Assembly (NCBI RefSeq): GCF_024160145.1
Contig: NZ_JAMYWQ010000023.1
Location: 22,316 to 86,315 of the forward strand
DNA length: 64,000 nucleotides
Direction: 5' to 3'
Source: Serratia nevei
Lineage (GTDB): Bacteria > Pseudomonadota > Gammaproteobacteria > Enterobacterales > Enterobacteriaceae
The notes beneath the pieces are model-generated. The model had not been told where the DNA came from. It searched no databases and was given only the letters and a program-made list of their open reading frames with translations. How positions within the stretch are numbered: the stretch's first letter is position 1; each line of letters begins with the position of its first letter. Of the stretch, positions 1 to 8,600 are shown in pieces. Both the position numbers and the translations under genes were made by a program.

Positions 1-692
1 TCTTCTCTTCGATCAACGAGGCGACGCGCAAGCTGCAGGCACGCAGCGCCAAGGGGGCATTGACCGTCAGCCTGCCGCCGAGCTTCGCCATTCAGTGGCT
101 GGTGCCGCGCCTGTCCGGCTTTAACTCAGCTTATCCGGGGATCGACGTGCGCATCCAGGCGGTGGATCGCGAAGAAGACAAGCTAGCGGACGACGTCGAC
201 GTGGCGATTTTCTACGGCCGTGGCAACTGGCCGGGGCTGCGTGCCGAGCGCCTGTATGCGGAATATCTGCTGCCGGTGTGTTCGCCGAGCCTGCTGACCG
301 GCGATCATCCGCTGAAAACCGCCGAGGATCTGGCTTATCATACGCTGCTGCATGACGTTTCGCGCCGCGACTGGCTGGCCTATACGCGCCAGCTGGGGTT
401 GCAGCACATCAACGTGCAGCAGGGGCCGATCTTCAGCCACAGCGCCATGGTGGTGCAGGCGGCGGTACACGGCCAGGGCGTGGCGCTGGTGAACAACGTG
501 ATGGCGCAAACCGAGATTGAGGCCGGTCGCCTGGTGTGCCCGTTCAACGATGTGCTGGTCAGCAAAAACGCTTTTTATCTGGTATGTCATGACAGCCAGG
601 CAGAACTGGGTAAAATAGCCGCCTTCCGGCAGTGGATCCTGGCGCGCGCCGCCAGCGAACAAGAGAAGTTCCGCTTCCGCTACGAACAATAA
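1..692 (+). CDS. gcvA: Glycine cleavage system transcriptional activator GcvA (3' part)
   Basis: This is the C-terminal part of a LysR-type regulator; the window opens inside the gene, with the reading frame starting at base 3. The N-terminal helix-turn-helix lies upstream of the window. What remains is the end of the linker helix and the periplasmic-binding-protein-like effector domain, starting around the ALTVSLPPSFA segment, in close agreement with E. coli GcvA. In E. coli GcvA activates gcvTHP with glycine and represses it with purines, and drives the small RNA gcvB. gcvB would lie upstream, outside the window. The gene ends in TAA directly before a GC-rich hairpin. The following ygdD-rlmM order matches E. 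coli and supports the call. Confidence 0.93.
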   Translation, partial: FSSINEATRKLQARSAKGALTVSLPPSFAIQWLVPRLSGFNSAYPGIDVRIQAVDREEDKLADDVDVAIFYGRGNWPGLRAERLYAEYLLPVCSPSLLTGDHPLKTAEDLAYHTLLHDVSRRDWLAYTRQLGLQHINVQQGPIFSHSAMVVQAAVHGQGVALVNNVMAQTEIEAGRLVCPFNDVLVSKNAFYLVCHDSQAELGKIAAFRQWILARAASEQEKFRFRYEQ

Positions 693-694
693 GG

Positions 695-727
695 CCGGCC
701 GCCGCCTTGCTGCGGCCGGTGATTTTT
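695..727 (+). terminator. Rho-independent terminator after gcvA
   Basis: An 8-bp perfect stem (CCGGCCGC at 695-702, GCGGCCGG at 712-719) with a 9-base loop is followed by TGATTTTT. It begins three bases after the gcvA stop and sits before ygdD. Confidence 0.75.
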
Positions 728-743
728 AATGGGATAGATCACG

Positions 744-1139
744 ATGAGCAGCCGTTCCATGCTGGTTTTCGCCGCTATCAGCGGCTTTGTGTTTGTCGCG
801 TTGGGCGCATTCGGCGCGCATGTGTTAAGCGGTACGCTCGGCGCCAACGAAATGGCCTGGATCCGCACCGGGCTGGAATATCAGGGATTCCACACCCTGG
901 CCATCCTGGCGCTGGCGGTCGCGATGCAGCGCCGCGTGAGCCTGTGGTTTTACTGGAGCGGGGCGCTGTTGGCGTTCGGCACCGTGTTGTTCAGCGGCAG
1001 CCTCTATTGCCTGGCGCTGTCGCACCTGAAGGTCTGGGTTTATATCACGCCGGTTGGCGGCGTGTGCTTCCTGATCGGCTGGATATTGATGTTGATTGGC
1101 GCTTTGCGTCTGAGGAAAAAGGCCGAGCGCCATGAATAA
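744..1139 (+). CDS. ygdD: DUF423 family inner membrane protein YgdD
   Basis: A 131-residue, very hydrophobic protein with about four predicted membrane helices (roughly residues 8-28, 45-62, 70-90 and 98-118) and a basic C-terminal tail. It matches the DUF423/YgdD family in length and in the conserved N-terminal FGAFGAH segment. Its biochemical function is unknown. Its last 8 bases overlap the start of rlmM (ATGAATAA), which suggests translational coupling and one transcript, the same arrangement as in E. coli. The ATG at 744 is preceded by a weak purine-rich stretch (GGGATAGATCACG). The function statement is limited to membrane localisation, which is inferred from hydrophobicity. Confidence 0.9.
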   Translation: MSSRSMLVFAAISGFVFVALGAFGAHVLSGTLGANEMAWIRTGLEYQGFHTLAILALAVAMQRRVSLWFYWSGALLAFGTVLFSGSLYCLALSHLKVWVYITPVGGVCFLIGWILMLIGALRLRKKAERHE

Positions 1140-2235
1140 GATTGCGTTGTACTGCCGCCCCGGCTTTGAAAAAGAGTGTGCGGCGGAGATCACCGACAAA
1201 GCCGCCCAGCGGGAGATTTACGGCTTTGCACGGGTAAAAGAGCACAGCGGTTACGTGCTGTTCGAATGCTATCAGCCGGACGATGCCGACCGCCTGGCGC
1301 GGGAAATTCCGTTCCGCGAACTGATTTTCGCCCGCCAGATGATCGTGGTGGGCGAGCTGCTGCGCGATCTGCCGCCGGAAGATCGGGTATCGCCGATCGT
1401 CGGCATGCTGATCGGCGTGGTGGATCGTGGCGGCGAGCTGCGGGTGGAAGTGCCGGACACCAACGAAAGCAAAGAGCTGATGAAGTTCTGCCGCAAGCTG
1501 ACGGTGCCGCTGCGCGCCGCGATGCGCGAGCAGAAGGTGCTGATGGCGCGTGAGAACCCGACTCGCCCGGTGGTGCACGTGTTTTTCATCGCGCCGGGCT
1601 GCTGCTACGTCGGCTACTCCTACAGCAACAATAACTCGCCGTTCTACATGGGCATTCCGCGTCTGCGCTTCCCGGCTGATGCGCCGAGCCGTTCGACGCT
1701 AAAGCTGGAAGAAGCGTTCCACGTGTTCATCCCCGCCGATGAGTGGGACGAACGCCTGGCCAGCGGCATGCACGCGGTCGATCTGGGCGCCTGCCCGGGC
1801 GGCTGGACCTATCAGCTGGTGAAACGCAGCATGATGGTGCACTCGGTGGATAACGGCCCGATGGCGCCGAGCCTGATGGAAACCGGCCAGGTGACGCACC
1901 ACCGCGCCGACGGCTTCAAGTTCGAGCCGAACAGCAGCAAGATCTACTGGCTGGTGTGCGACATGGTGGAGAAACCGGCGAAGGTGACCAGCCTGATGAT
2001 TCAGTGGCTGGTGAAAGGCTGGTGCCGCGAAGCGATCTTTAACCTCAAGCTGCCGATGAAAAAGCGCTATGAGGAAGTGTCGCAAAACCTGATGAGCATC
2101 CGCGAAGCGCTGGGCGCCGCCGGCATCAGCGCCGAAGTGCACGCCAAGCAGCTGTATCACGACCGCGAAGAGATCACCGTGCACGTGCGCCGCATGTGGT
2201 CGGCGACGCCGGGCCGGCGCGACGAGCGCGATTAA
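1132..2235 (+). CDS. rlmM: 23S rRNA (cytidine-2498-2'-O)-methyltransferase RlmM
   Basis: At 367 residues this is the usual RlmM length. The family adds a 2'-O-methyl group to C2498 in the peptidyl transferase region of 23S rRNA, using S-adenosylmethionine. The N-terminal half carries the THUMP-type RNA-binding fold. The C-terminal half is a Rossmann-like FtsJ/RFM methyltransferase whose SAM-binding motif DLGACPGGW begins at D217. The downstream segment [14 protein letters not shown] supplies the conserved lysine region of this class. The gene overlaps ygdD by 8 bases and ends at a symmetric terminator shared with the convergent xni. No anomalies seen. Confidence 0.96.
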   Translation: MNKIALYCRPGFEKECAAEITDKAAQREIYGFARVKEHSGYVLFECYQPDDADRLAREIPFRELIFARQMIVVGELLRDLPPEDRVSPIVGMLIGVVDRGGELRVEVPDTNESKELMKFCRKLTVPLRAAMREQKVLMARENPTRPVVHVFFIAPGCCYVGYSYSNNNSPFYMGIPRLRFPADAPSRSTLKLEEAFHVFIPADEWDERLASGMHAVDLGACPGGWTYQLVKRSMMVHSVDNGPMAPSLMETGQVTHHRADGFKFEPNSSKIYWLVCDMVEKPAKVTSLMIQWLVKGWCREAIFNLKLPMKKRYEEVSQNLMSIREALGAAGISAEVHAKQLYHDREEITVHVRRMWSATPGRRDERD

Positions 2236-2252
2236 TCGCGTTAAGCTTGATG

Positions 2253-2276
2253 AAGGGCGCTGCTTGCAGCGCCCTT
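2253..2276. terminator. Bidirectional terminator between rlmM and xni
   Basis: A perfect 11-bp inverted repeat (AAGGGCGCTGC / GCAGCGCCCTT) with a 2-base spacer lies between the converging genes rlmM and xni and reaches into the last codon of xni. The A/T ends of the stem supply short U tracts on both strands. Confidence 0.75.
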
Positions 2277-3033
2277 ATTGTATCGGCAGGCGCAGCTGCT
2301 GCAGGTTGCCGTCCAGCGACAGATCGGTGCGCAGCGTGGCGACTTGCTTGCTGACGTAGGCCAGCTCGCGGTGCTGCTCCAGCTTACCTCGCCATTTCTC
2401 CGGCACCTGCTCCAGGTGCTGATAAATCCCGTCCAGGCTGCCCGACTGCTGCAACAGCAGCACGGCGGTTTTCGGCCCGATGCCGGCCACGCCGGGGATC
2501 TTGCTGCTGCCGATCCCCGCCAGCCCCCAGTAGTCCGGCAGCTGTTGCGGCTGCACGCCGAATTCCTGCTGCACGAAGGGCATATCCAGCCAGCGTTTCT
2601 GGAAGTAGTCGCGGATCTGCACGTTCGGCGCCAGCAGCTGGCAGTAGCCTTTGTCGGTGGAGACGATGGTCACCTGGTGGCCGCCGCCGGCGACCTTCGC
2701 CGCCAGCGTGGCCGCCAGATCGTCCGCCTCGTTGCCGGGAGAATGCCAGCTGGCGACGCCCAGTTCGGCGAAGGCCTCGCGCAGCTGCGGCATCTCCTGC
2801 TGCAGGTTTTCCGGCATCGGCGAGCGCCCGGCCTTGTAGTCCGGCAGAATTTGGTGGCGCCAGCTGTCGCGGCGATCGTCCTCGTCGAAGACCGCCACCG
2901 CGTGGGTCGGGCGGCTGTGCTGTATCAGCTGCTGCAGCGCGTGGCGGCAGGCGTTGACGCAAGGGGAGCCCTGCACGGCGTGAATGCGGCGGATGAGGTT
3001 CAGGGCGTCGACAATCAGTAGGTGTATCATCAT
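2275..3033 (-). CDS. xni: Flap endonuclease Xni
   Basis: A 252-residue protein of the 5'-3' exonuclease/FEN family, homologous to the nuclease domain of DNA polymerase I and to E. coli Xni (formerly ExoIX/YgdG). Visible family elements are the N-terminal metal-binding Asp in [10 protein letters not shown], the [10 protein letters not shown] acidic motif, [10 protein letters not shown], and a helix-hairpin-helix region ([18 protein letters not shown]) that contacts DNA and binds potassium. Members act on 5' flaps; the E. coli protein has little exonuclease activity. Two adjacent ATGs (3033 and 3030) are possible starts; 3033 matches the E. coli N-terminus. It lies downstream of ppnN on the same strand, separated from it by a terminator. 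Confidence 0.93.
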   Translation of the reverse strand: MMIHLLIVDALNLIRRIHAVQGSPCVNACRHALQQLIQHSRPTHAVAVFDEDDRRDSWRHQILPDYKAGRSPMPENLQQEMPQLREAFAELGVASWHSPGNEADDLAATLAAKVAGGGHQVTIVSTDKGYCQLLAPNVQIRDYFQKRWLDMPFVQQEFGVQPQQLPDYWGLAGIGSSKIPGVAGIGPKTAVLLLQQSGSLDGIYQHLEQVPEKWRGKLEQHRELAYVSKQVATLRTDLSLDGNLQQLRLPIQ

Positions 3034-3047
3034 GGGCGGTAAGGTCA

Positions 3048-3076
3048 GAAAAAACAGGGCGGCTGTTACGCCGCCC
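3048..3076 (-). terminator. Rho-independent terminator after ppnN
   Basis: Read on the minus strand, a 7-bp GGGCGGC/GCCGCCC stem (3057-3076) with a 6-base loop is followed by TG and six T's. It lies between the ppnN stop and the xni start. Confidence 0.8.
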
Positions 3077-3087
3077 GGGATTGAGGG

Positions 3088-4452
3088 TCAGGCTACGATT
3101 TCGTAGCAGGGCACATAGGCGCTGCCCGGCAGCTTCATGCGGTGCTGGGCGACAAAGCCCTGCAGCAGGCTGTCCATCTGCTTCATCATCTGCGGTTCGC
3201 CGTGCAGCTTGTACGGGCCGAACTGCTCGATGGCGTGGATGCCGTTTTCCTTCACGTTGCCGGCCACGATGCCGGAGAACGCGCGGCGCAGCGCGGCGGC
3301 CAATTGCTCCGGCGGCTGATTCGGATACAGGTTGAGGTTCGCCATGTTCTCATGGGTCGGCTCAAACGGCAGCTGCAGATCCGGCGCGATACGGATCGAC
3401 CAGTTGAAGCTGTAGGCGTCGCCGGTGTTGCGGCGGTTTTCCTTCACCAGCGGCATGGCTTGCTTCATCTGCCGCGCCACTTCCGCCGGATCGTCGATGA
3501 TGATGGTGTAGTGGCGGCGTGCTTCGTCGCCCAGCGTGTTCATGATGAACTCGTCCAGCACGCGGAAGTAATCGGCGCTCTCTTTCGGCCCGGTCAGGAT
3601 CAGCGGCAGCACCTGTTCGCTGTTTTCCGGGTTCATCAGGATACCCAGCAGGTACAGCAGCTCTTCGGCGGTGCCGACGCCGCCCGGGAAGATGATGATG
3701 CCGTGCGCGATGCGCACGAAGGCTTCCAGGCGTTTTTCGATGTCCGGCATGATCACCAGCTCGTTGACCAGCGGGTTAGGCGGCTCGGCGGCGATGATCG
3801 ACGGCTCGGTCATGCCGATGAAGCGGCTGTTGCGGTAACGCTGCTGCGCGTGACCGACCGCCGCGCCTTTCATCGGCGCTTCCATGGCGCCCGGCCCGCA
3901 GCCGGTACAGATGTTCAGCTCGCGCAGGCCCAGCTGGCTGCCGACCTTGCGCGCGTACAGGTATTCGTTTTCGTTGATCGAATGGCCGCCCCAGCACACC
4001 ACCATATTGGGATCTTCATCCAGATGCAGCGTGCGTGCATTGCGCAGGATCGAAAACACCAGGTTGGTGATGTGGGCCGAGTTTTCCAGGTTCAGGTGCT
4101 GGAAACGGCCGGCGCTGGCGATTTGGCCGTGCACGAACAGGATATCGCGCAGCACGGCGAACAGGTTGGCCTGCAGCGAGCGGATGATACGGCCGTCGAC
4201 GAATGCCTCTTCCGGCGGGTTGACCAACTCCAGTTTCACCCCGCGCTCACGGCGCAGCACGTTGATGTCGAAGGTTTCATAGCGCGACAGCAGCTGCTTG
4301 CTGTTGTCGGTTTGGCTGCCGGAGTTCAACACGGCCAGCGAACAGTTGCGAAACAGGCGGTACAGGTCGCTGCTGGCGGTGCGCTTCAGCATGTCTACTT
4401 CCAGCTGCGACAATAAATCCATAGAGCCAAGCGGGCTGATGTGTGTAATCAA
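3088..4452 (-). CDS. ppnN: Pyrimidine/purine nucleotide 5'-monophosphate nucleosidase PpnN
   Basis: A 454-residue protein, the full length of E. coli PpnN (YgdH), with a matching N-terminus. The central domain is a LOG-like Rossmann fold with the phosphate-binding signature PGGVGTAEE at residues 256-264. The N- and C-terminal regions are the PpnN-specific extensions. The enzyme hydrolyses nucleoside monophosphates to free base and ribose 5-phosphate, and in E. coli it binds the alarmone (p)ppGpp, affecting tolerance during stringent response. It lies 192 bases downstream of queF on the same strand, enough for its own promoter. No disruption is visible. Confidence 0.95.
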   Translation of the reverse strand: MITHISPLGSMDLLSQLEVDMLKRTASSDLYRLFRNCSLAVLNSGSQTDNSKQLLSRYETFDINVLRRERGVKLELVNPPEEAFVDGRIIRSLQANLFAVLRDILFVHGQIASAGRFQHLNLENSAHITNLVFSILRNARTLHLDEDPNMVVCWGGHSINENEYLYARKVGSQLGLRELNICTGCGPGAMEAPMKGAAVGHAQQRYRNSRFIGMTEPSIIAAEPPNPLVNELVIMPDIEKRLEAFVRIAHGIIIFPGGVGTAEELLYLLGILMNPENSEQVLPLILTGPKESADYFRVLDEFIMNTLGDEARRHYTIIIDDPAEVARQMKQAMPLVKENRRNTGDAYSFNWSIRIAPDLQLPFEPTHENMANLNLYPNQPPEQLAAALRRAFSGIVAGNVKENGIHAIEQFGPYKLHGEPQMMKQMDSLLQGFVAQHRMKLPGSAYVPCYEIVA

Positions 4453-4644
4453 GGTAACTCCTTTGCACCCGGTGCGGGGCGGTAGTAATCCATACGCAGC
4501 AAAACAGCATCTCGTTATGGTTGGCGTGCTGCGGCAAAGCGGGCGCTCTGCCCGGCCGCAGCCTCGTTTTAACCTTACCGCCGTCCCTGTACTTTTACCA
4601 ACATAAACCGCTCGTTAGCTCAGTTGTTGAGCAATGTTTCGCAC

Positions 4645-5490
4645 TTATTGGCGCGCCAGGCGGCCGTGCCCGGGAGCGAAGGCGACGTTGCTGCGCCACG
4701 GGTTGATATCCAGCCCGCCGCGGCGGGTGTAGCGGGCGTAGACCGTCAGGCTTTGCGGCCGGCAATAGCGCAGCAGATCGTTGAAGATGCGCTCGACGCA
4801 CTGCTCGTGGAATTCGTTGTGGTGGCGGAAGGAAACCAGGTAACGCAGCAGCGCTTCGCGATCAATCTTACCGCCGCAGTAGCTTATCTGCACCGAGCCC
4901 CAGTCCGGCTGATGAGTGATCAGGCAGTTGGACTTCAGCAGATGGCTGACCAAGTGCTCTTCCACCACCTCTTCACCGGCGGCGTCCAGCAGGTAGTCGG
5001 CGTTGAACGCATAGTTGTCGATGCGGATATCCTGCTGGTCGATGCAGTCGCCGGCCAGACGGGCGATCGGCGTGCCTTCCAGCTGCTCGACGCTGAACAG
5101 GGTGACGCTCACCTCGCCCTGGGCGCAGGCGGACAGATCGCGCTGCAGCGTGCTGCGTACCGTTTCCCAATCGGCAAACGGGGTCTGGTTGAAGCTGTTG
5201 AGGTACAGCTTGAAGCTTTTCGATTCGATCAGGTTCAGGCTGTCGGCGTTGAGGCTGATTTCGCCGACCGCCACCTGCGGCAGTCCGTTGGCGTTCAGCC
5301 AGGAGAGCTCGTACAGCGTCCAGATGTCCGCGCCGTGGAAGGGCAGATTATCGGAGTACAGCCCCAGCGGCTCGCGGTTCATGCTGCGCGGCACCGCCTG
5401 CAGCAGCGAGGCGTCGTAGCGATCGCGGTAGGCGGTAGGTTTGCCCAACGTCAGCCCCGACAGGGCCTGGTGGTCTTGATAGGAGGACAT
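4645..5490 (-). CDS. queF: NADPH-dependent 7-cyano-7-deazaguanine reductase QueF
   Basis: A 281-residue two-domain (type II, YqcD-like) QueF that reduces preQ0 to preQ1 in queuosine synthesis for tRNA modification. The substrate/NADPH motif [15 protein letters not shown] spans residues 89-103, and the catalytic Cys189 and Asp196 sit in [11 protein letters not shown]. The tunnel fold is built from two half domains in this subclass. The gene is divergent from syd, with only 63 bases between the start codons, so their promoters must overlap or lie inside the coding regions. No riboswitch is evident in that short gap. Confidence 0.96.
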   Translation of the reverse strand: MSSYQDHQALSGLTLGKPTAYRDRYDASLLQAVPRSMNREPLGLYSDNLPFHGADIWTLYELSWLNANGLPQVAVGEISLNADSLNLIESKSFKLYLNSFNQTPFADWETVRSTLQRDLSACAQGEVSVTLFSVEQLEGTPIARLAGDCIDQQDIRIDNYAFNADYLLDAAGEEVVEEHLVSHLLKSNCLITHQPDWGSVQISYCGGKIDREALLRYLVSFRHHNEFHEQCVERIFNDLLRYCRPQSLTVYARYTRRGGLDINPWRSNVAFAPGHGRLARQ

Positions 5491-5553
5491 CTGCTGTCAC
5501 CTCGGTCAGAGATAGGTACAATGGCCGTCAGTTTAACGTATGCGAGAAAGAAT

Positions 5554-6102
5554 ATGGACCATGATGTATCGCACGCTCTGCGTGAATTCACTCAACGCTA
5601 TGTCGAGTTGTGGCAGCAAGAGCGCGGTCACGCGCCGGCCAGCCAGGCGCTGTATGGCGTACCGTCGCCCTGCATCGTGGAGAACCGCGAGGACGAAGTG
5701 CTGTGGCTGCCGCGGCCTTTCGAACCGGCGGCGACGCTGGAGAAAGTTGAAACCGCGCTGGAGCTGCGTTTGCAGCCGGACGCTCACCGTTTCTACACGC
5801 AGCAATACGCCGGCGACATGGGCGCGCAGTTCGGTGAGCATCGCCTGAGCCTGCTGCAGGTCTGGAGCGAAGAGGATTTTATCCGCCTGCAGGAGAATCT
5901 GATCGGCCATCTGGTGACGCAAAAACGTCTCAAGCTGTCGCCGACGCTGTTCCTGGCGACCACCGAATCCGAGATGACGATGGTGTCGCTGTGCAACGTC
6001 AGCGGCAATGTGGTGTTGGAACAGTTCGGCAGCGATAAGCGCACCCTGCTGGCGGCGACGCTGGGGAATTTCCTTGATGCGCTGCGCCCGGTGTTGGACT
6101 GA
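5554..6102 (+). CDS. syd: SecY-interacting protein Syd
   Basis: A 182-residue protein aligning along its length with E. coli Syd (181 residues), including the segment AGDMGAQFG and the run [16 protein letters not shown]. Syd is a small acidic peripheral inner-membrane protein that binds SecY and has been proposed to monitor assembly of the SecYEG translocon. I place the start at the ATG at 5554, preceded by GAGAAAG and followed by [12 protein letters not shown]. An open frame extends far upstream but only as the complement of queF. Downstream lie the csrB regulatory region and csrB itself, the same neighbourhood as in E. coli. Confidence 0.93.
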   Translation: MDHDVSHALREFTQRYVELWQQERGHAPASQALYGVPSPCIVENREDEVLWLPRPFEPAATLEKVETALELRLQPDAHRFYTQQYAGDMGAQFGEHRLSLLQVWSEEDFIRLQENLIGHLVTQKRLKLSPTLFLATTESEMTMVSLCNVSGNVVLEQFGSDKRTLLAATLGNFLDALRPVLD

Positions 6103-6126
6103 ATCGCGACGGATTCGCCGCCGCCC

Positions 6127-6168
6127 GTGTGAGAGATCTCTCACACGGTCTGTGAGAGATCGCTCTTA
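6127..6168 (+). promoter_or_regulatory. UvrY/SirA (GacA)-type binding sites upstream of csrB
   Basis: A perfect 20-bp palindrome (half-site GTGTGAGAGA, 6127-6146) is followed four bases later by a second, degenerate copy TGTGAGAGATCGCTCTTA (6151-6168). Both resemble the TGTAAG-N6-CTTACA sites bound by GacA/UvrY/SirA response regulators upstream of csrB in gamma-proteobacteria. They lie about 90-130 bases upstream of the expected csrB start. Binding is inferred from similarity. Confidence 0.75.
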
Positions 6169-6257
6169 ATTTTTCCCGCCTTTCTTCAGGCTATGAGATT
6201 ATTGTTATCCAGATCAATTGGTTAGAATTTCTTTAGGATAACTCTTAGTCTTAATTT

Positions 6258-6667
6258 GGTGTGAGACAGCGCCCAAACCCTTGTGATTCCGGGAAATTTA
6301 AGCGATCTTATCCTTACCGGAACGGAACCGGCGGAGCAGGAAAGCATCAGGATGATGCAGCTTCAGGAAGAAGAAAGGGATGCGCTCAGGCAAGAGCGAA
6401 GGATGGCGTCAGGAGATGCCCAGGATGTTTCAGGATAGAAACCAGGGACACCTCCAGGACGGAGATTGAGAGCCGGCACAGGACTGTCGGCGGGTCAGGA
6501 AGGCTGAGGAACCGCGTCAGGACGATGCTGCAGGATGATGCAAGGACCACTTGGTCAGGATGGCCGCAGGAAAAGTTTTCAAGGATTGAGCAGGGAGCAC
6601 GCTGTGTAGCGGGATTGCTATAAAACGAACCGGGGGCACTGTTAACGCAGTGCCCCCAACTTTTGTT
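6258..6667 (+). ncRNA. csrB: CsrB regulatory small RNA
   Basis: A non-coding stretch between syd and the MFS gene carries about 25 GGA triplets, some 17 of them AGGA, typically as CAGGA in short hairpin loops (for example TCAGGATGATG near 6348). This is the hallmark of CsrB, which sequesters many CsrA dimers and thereby relieves CsrA repression or activation of target mRNAs. The 3' end matches E. coli CsrB closely: GAGGAAAAG-like and CAAGGATTGAGCAGGGAGCA blocks, then a strong terminator. Location next to syd is the E. coli position. The 5' end is approximate: a possible -10 (TAGTCTTAAT around 6246-6255) would start transcription near 6258-6262. A short open frame across it is not a gene. Confidence 0.92.
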
Positions 6668-6668
6668 T
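6632..6668 (+). terminator. csrB terminator
   Basis: A perfect 10-bp stem (GGGGGCACTG at 6632-6641, CAGTGCCCCC at 6648-6657) with a 6-base loop is followed by AACTTTTGTTTT. It ends csrB and may also stop transcripts of the convergent MFS gene. Confidence 0.9.
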
Positions 6669-6710
6669 TATCCCGCCGCGCGTGCGCCCCGTCTTAATTC
6701 CTCTTCAGCG

Positions 6711-7949
6711 TTAACCAATCGCGCCCAGCGTATCGCCTGCGCCCTGTTTTTTCGGCAGCAGGAACAGCGTGGCGTAGATATCCAGCAGGTAAATTGCCGC
6801 CAGCAGGCTGATGGCGGCGGTAAACGACACCTGCGTCACCAGCGCACCGATCACCAATGGCCCCAGGCCGCCGACGCCGCGCCCCAGATTGAACAGGATG
6901 TTTTGTGCGGTGGCGCGCGCCTGTACCGGATAGGTGTCGGAAATCAACGCGCCGTAGCCGCCGATCATGCCGTTGACGAACATGCCCATGACGGCGCCGG
7001 CGAACAGCATCAGCGTCGGGTCGCTCAACTGAGCGTAACCGATCACCATCACCACGGCACCGATCTGATAAAGCACGAAGATCTTCCAGCGGGCGAAGCG
7101 GTCGGCCAGCACGCCAAACAGCCAGATGCCGAACGTCATGCCCACTACCGTCACCGCTGTCCACAGGCCGGACTTGGTGAGCGAGAAGCCAAAGTTTTTC
7201 GCCAGGTAAGTCGGCATCCAGATCATCAGCCCGTAATAACCGAAGTTTTGCACCGAACAGAGAATAAAGATGCCGATGCTGGCCCTGCTGGTGGCGCGAT
7301 CCTTAAACAGCAGGCGCAAACGCTGCAGGAAGGAGAGCGGTTGCCCGGTGTCTTTCTGCCGCACGAACGCCTCCGGCTCGCCCAGGGTACGGCGGATCAG
7401 GAATGACGCCAGCGCCGGCAGCAGGCCGACCAAAAACATGCCGCGCCAGCCGATATGTTCCAGCAACAGCGGCGTCAGGAAGGCGGCCGCCAGCACGCCC
7501 AACTGCCAGCCCATGCCGACGTAAGCCGAGGCGCGGTTGCGCTTCTCCGCCGGCCAGGCTTCGGCGATCAGCGCCATGCCGATGCCGAACTCGCCGCCCA
7601 GCCCGATGCCTGCCAGGGTGCGGTAGGCCAGCAGATCCCAATACCCTTGCGCCACGGCGCACAGGCCGGTGAACAGTGAAAACATCAGGATGGTAATCGT
7701 GAGCACCCGGATACGGCCGAAGCGATCGCTGAGATGGCCGAAGATCACGCCGCCCAACACCGCGCCGATCAGCGTCCAGGTGACCAGCGAACCGGCGGCC
7801 GCTGAGGTTAATCCCAATTCGATGCTGATGGCCGGCAGCATAAAGCCGAGGATCAGCAGGTCAAACCCGTCCATGGCGTAACCGGTGACCGAGGCCAGCA
7901 TGGCCTTACCGGGCGTCGCGTGGTTTTTTTTCTCTGTTATTACGGACAT
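6711..7949 (-). CDS. MFS transporter, aromatic acid/sugar acid-like
   Basis: A 412-residue major facilitator with about 12 hydrophobic segments. The MFS loop 2-3 motif appears as GHLSDRFGR (around residue 71) and its second-half echo as GVLADRFARW. The N-terminal DGFDLLILGF segment in the first helix is typical of the aromatic acid:H+ symporter branch and related carboxylate carriers. The substrate cannot be read from sequence. It is convergent with csrB and divergent from yqcC. In E. coli yqcC lies immediately after csrB, so this gene is an insertion relative to that order. Base composition resembles the neighbours, giving no sign of recent transfer. Confidence 0.85.
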   Translation of the reverse strand: MSVITEKKNHATPGKAMLASVTGYAMDGFDLLILGFMLPAISIELGLTSAAAGSLVTWTLIGAVLGGVIFGHLSDRFGRIRVLTITILMFSLFTGLCAVAQGYWDLLAYRTLAGIGLGGEFGIGMALIAEAWPAEKRNRASAYVGMGWQLGVLAAAFLTPLLLEHIGWRGMFLVGLLPALASFLIRRTLGEPEAFVRQKDTGQPLSFLQRLRLLFKDRATSRASIGIFILCSVQNFGYYGLMIWMPTYLAKNFGFSLTKSGLWTAVTVVGMTFGIWLFGVLADRFARWKIFVLYQIGAVVMVIGYAQLSDPTLMLFAGAVMGMFVNGMIGGYGALISDTYPVQARATAQNILFNLGRGVGGLGPLVIGALVTQVSFTAAISLLAAIYLLDIYATLFLLPKKQGAGDTLGAIG

Positions 7950-8127
7950 GAATCTTTATCTGTGTGGTGAACTCGGTGGGCCTATTGTGCCGCGTGGCGG
8001 CGAACGTCACCAGATAAAAGCGGCGGGCTGTCTCAGGCGCGCCGTTTTTAGGCTATAAAAATGCTATGCTTTGCCGCCTTTCAGCCAGCGCGCTGAATAC
8101 CATGATGAAAAGAGATCGGGAATGCAG

Positions 8128-8454
8128 ATGAGTATACATAACCAGGTGCGCCGCAGTTTGCAGGCGATTGAACAATCCATGCGCGATCTGGCGCTGTGGC
8201 AGGCTGCGCCGCCTGAACATGAGGCTTTCTCCAGCACCGAGCCGTTTTGCATCGACAGCATGTCGGCCGAAGCCTGGCTGCAGTGGGTATTCTTGCCGCG
8301 CATGTATGCGTTGCTGGACGCCGAAGCGCCGCTGCCGACGCGCTTCGCCATCACGCCTTATTTCGAAGAGGCGTTGAAAGATCGTGAACCGAGCAGCCTG
8401 CCGCTGCTGGTGCTGCTGCAACAGCTGGATTTGATGTTGAATAAAGAGCCGTAA
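8128..8454 (+). CDS. yqcC: YqcC family protein (DUF446)
   Basis: A 108-residue protein of the small alpha-helical DUF446/YqcC family. The region WLQWVFLPRMYALLD is nearly identical to the E. coli family member. The function is unknown. The ATG at 8128 (MSIHNQVRR) is chosen because a GGGA stretch lies six bases upstream and it gives the E. coli length; an ATG at 8122 and a longer frame from 8071 exist but have no suitable ribosome binding site. In E. coli yqcC is followed directly by truC and yqcA; here the alpha-2-macroglobulin/pbpC pair separates them. Confidence 0.88.
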   Translation: MSIHNQVRRSLQAIEQSMRDLALWQAAPPEHEAFSSTEPFCIDSMSAEAWLQWVFLPRMYALLDAEAPLPTRFAITPYFEEALKDREPSSLPLLVLLQQLDLMLNKEP

Positions 8455-8600
8455 TTCGCCGGCGGCGCGCAGATTTTTGCCGCCCGGCAGTGTAGAGTAC
8501 TCGCGCGGATGCCGGGCAGGAGAGCCGACGGCGTCTTTCGGCTCGGTTGAACCGCGGCGGTTGACCGGGGGCTGCATTAGGATGATGAGGTGCTGCAATA

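Noticed and set aside
4624..5553. Upstream extension of syd to a 492-residue protein
   Set aside because: The added 310 codons are the complement of queF; a good start with GAGAAAG exists at 5554 and gives the family length.
6261..6623. 120-codon frame across csrB
   Set aside because: The region is a structured RNA full of CsrA-type GGA motifs; the peptide has no family features.
8461..8600. Short inverted repeats between yqcC and the macroglobulin gene (GCCCGGCA/TGCCGGGC) as a terminator or attachment site
   Set aside because: The arms are 20 bases apart with no U tract, and no direct repeat or integrase gene is seen; too weak to call.
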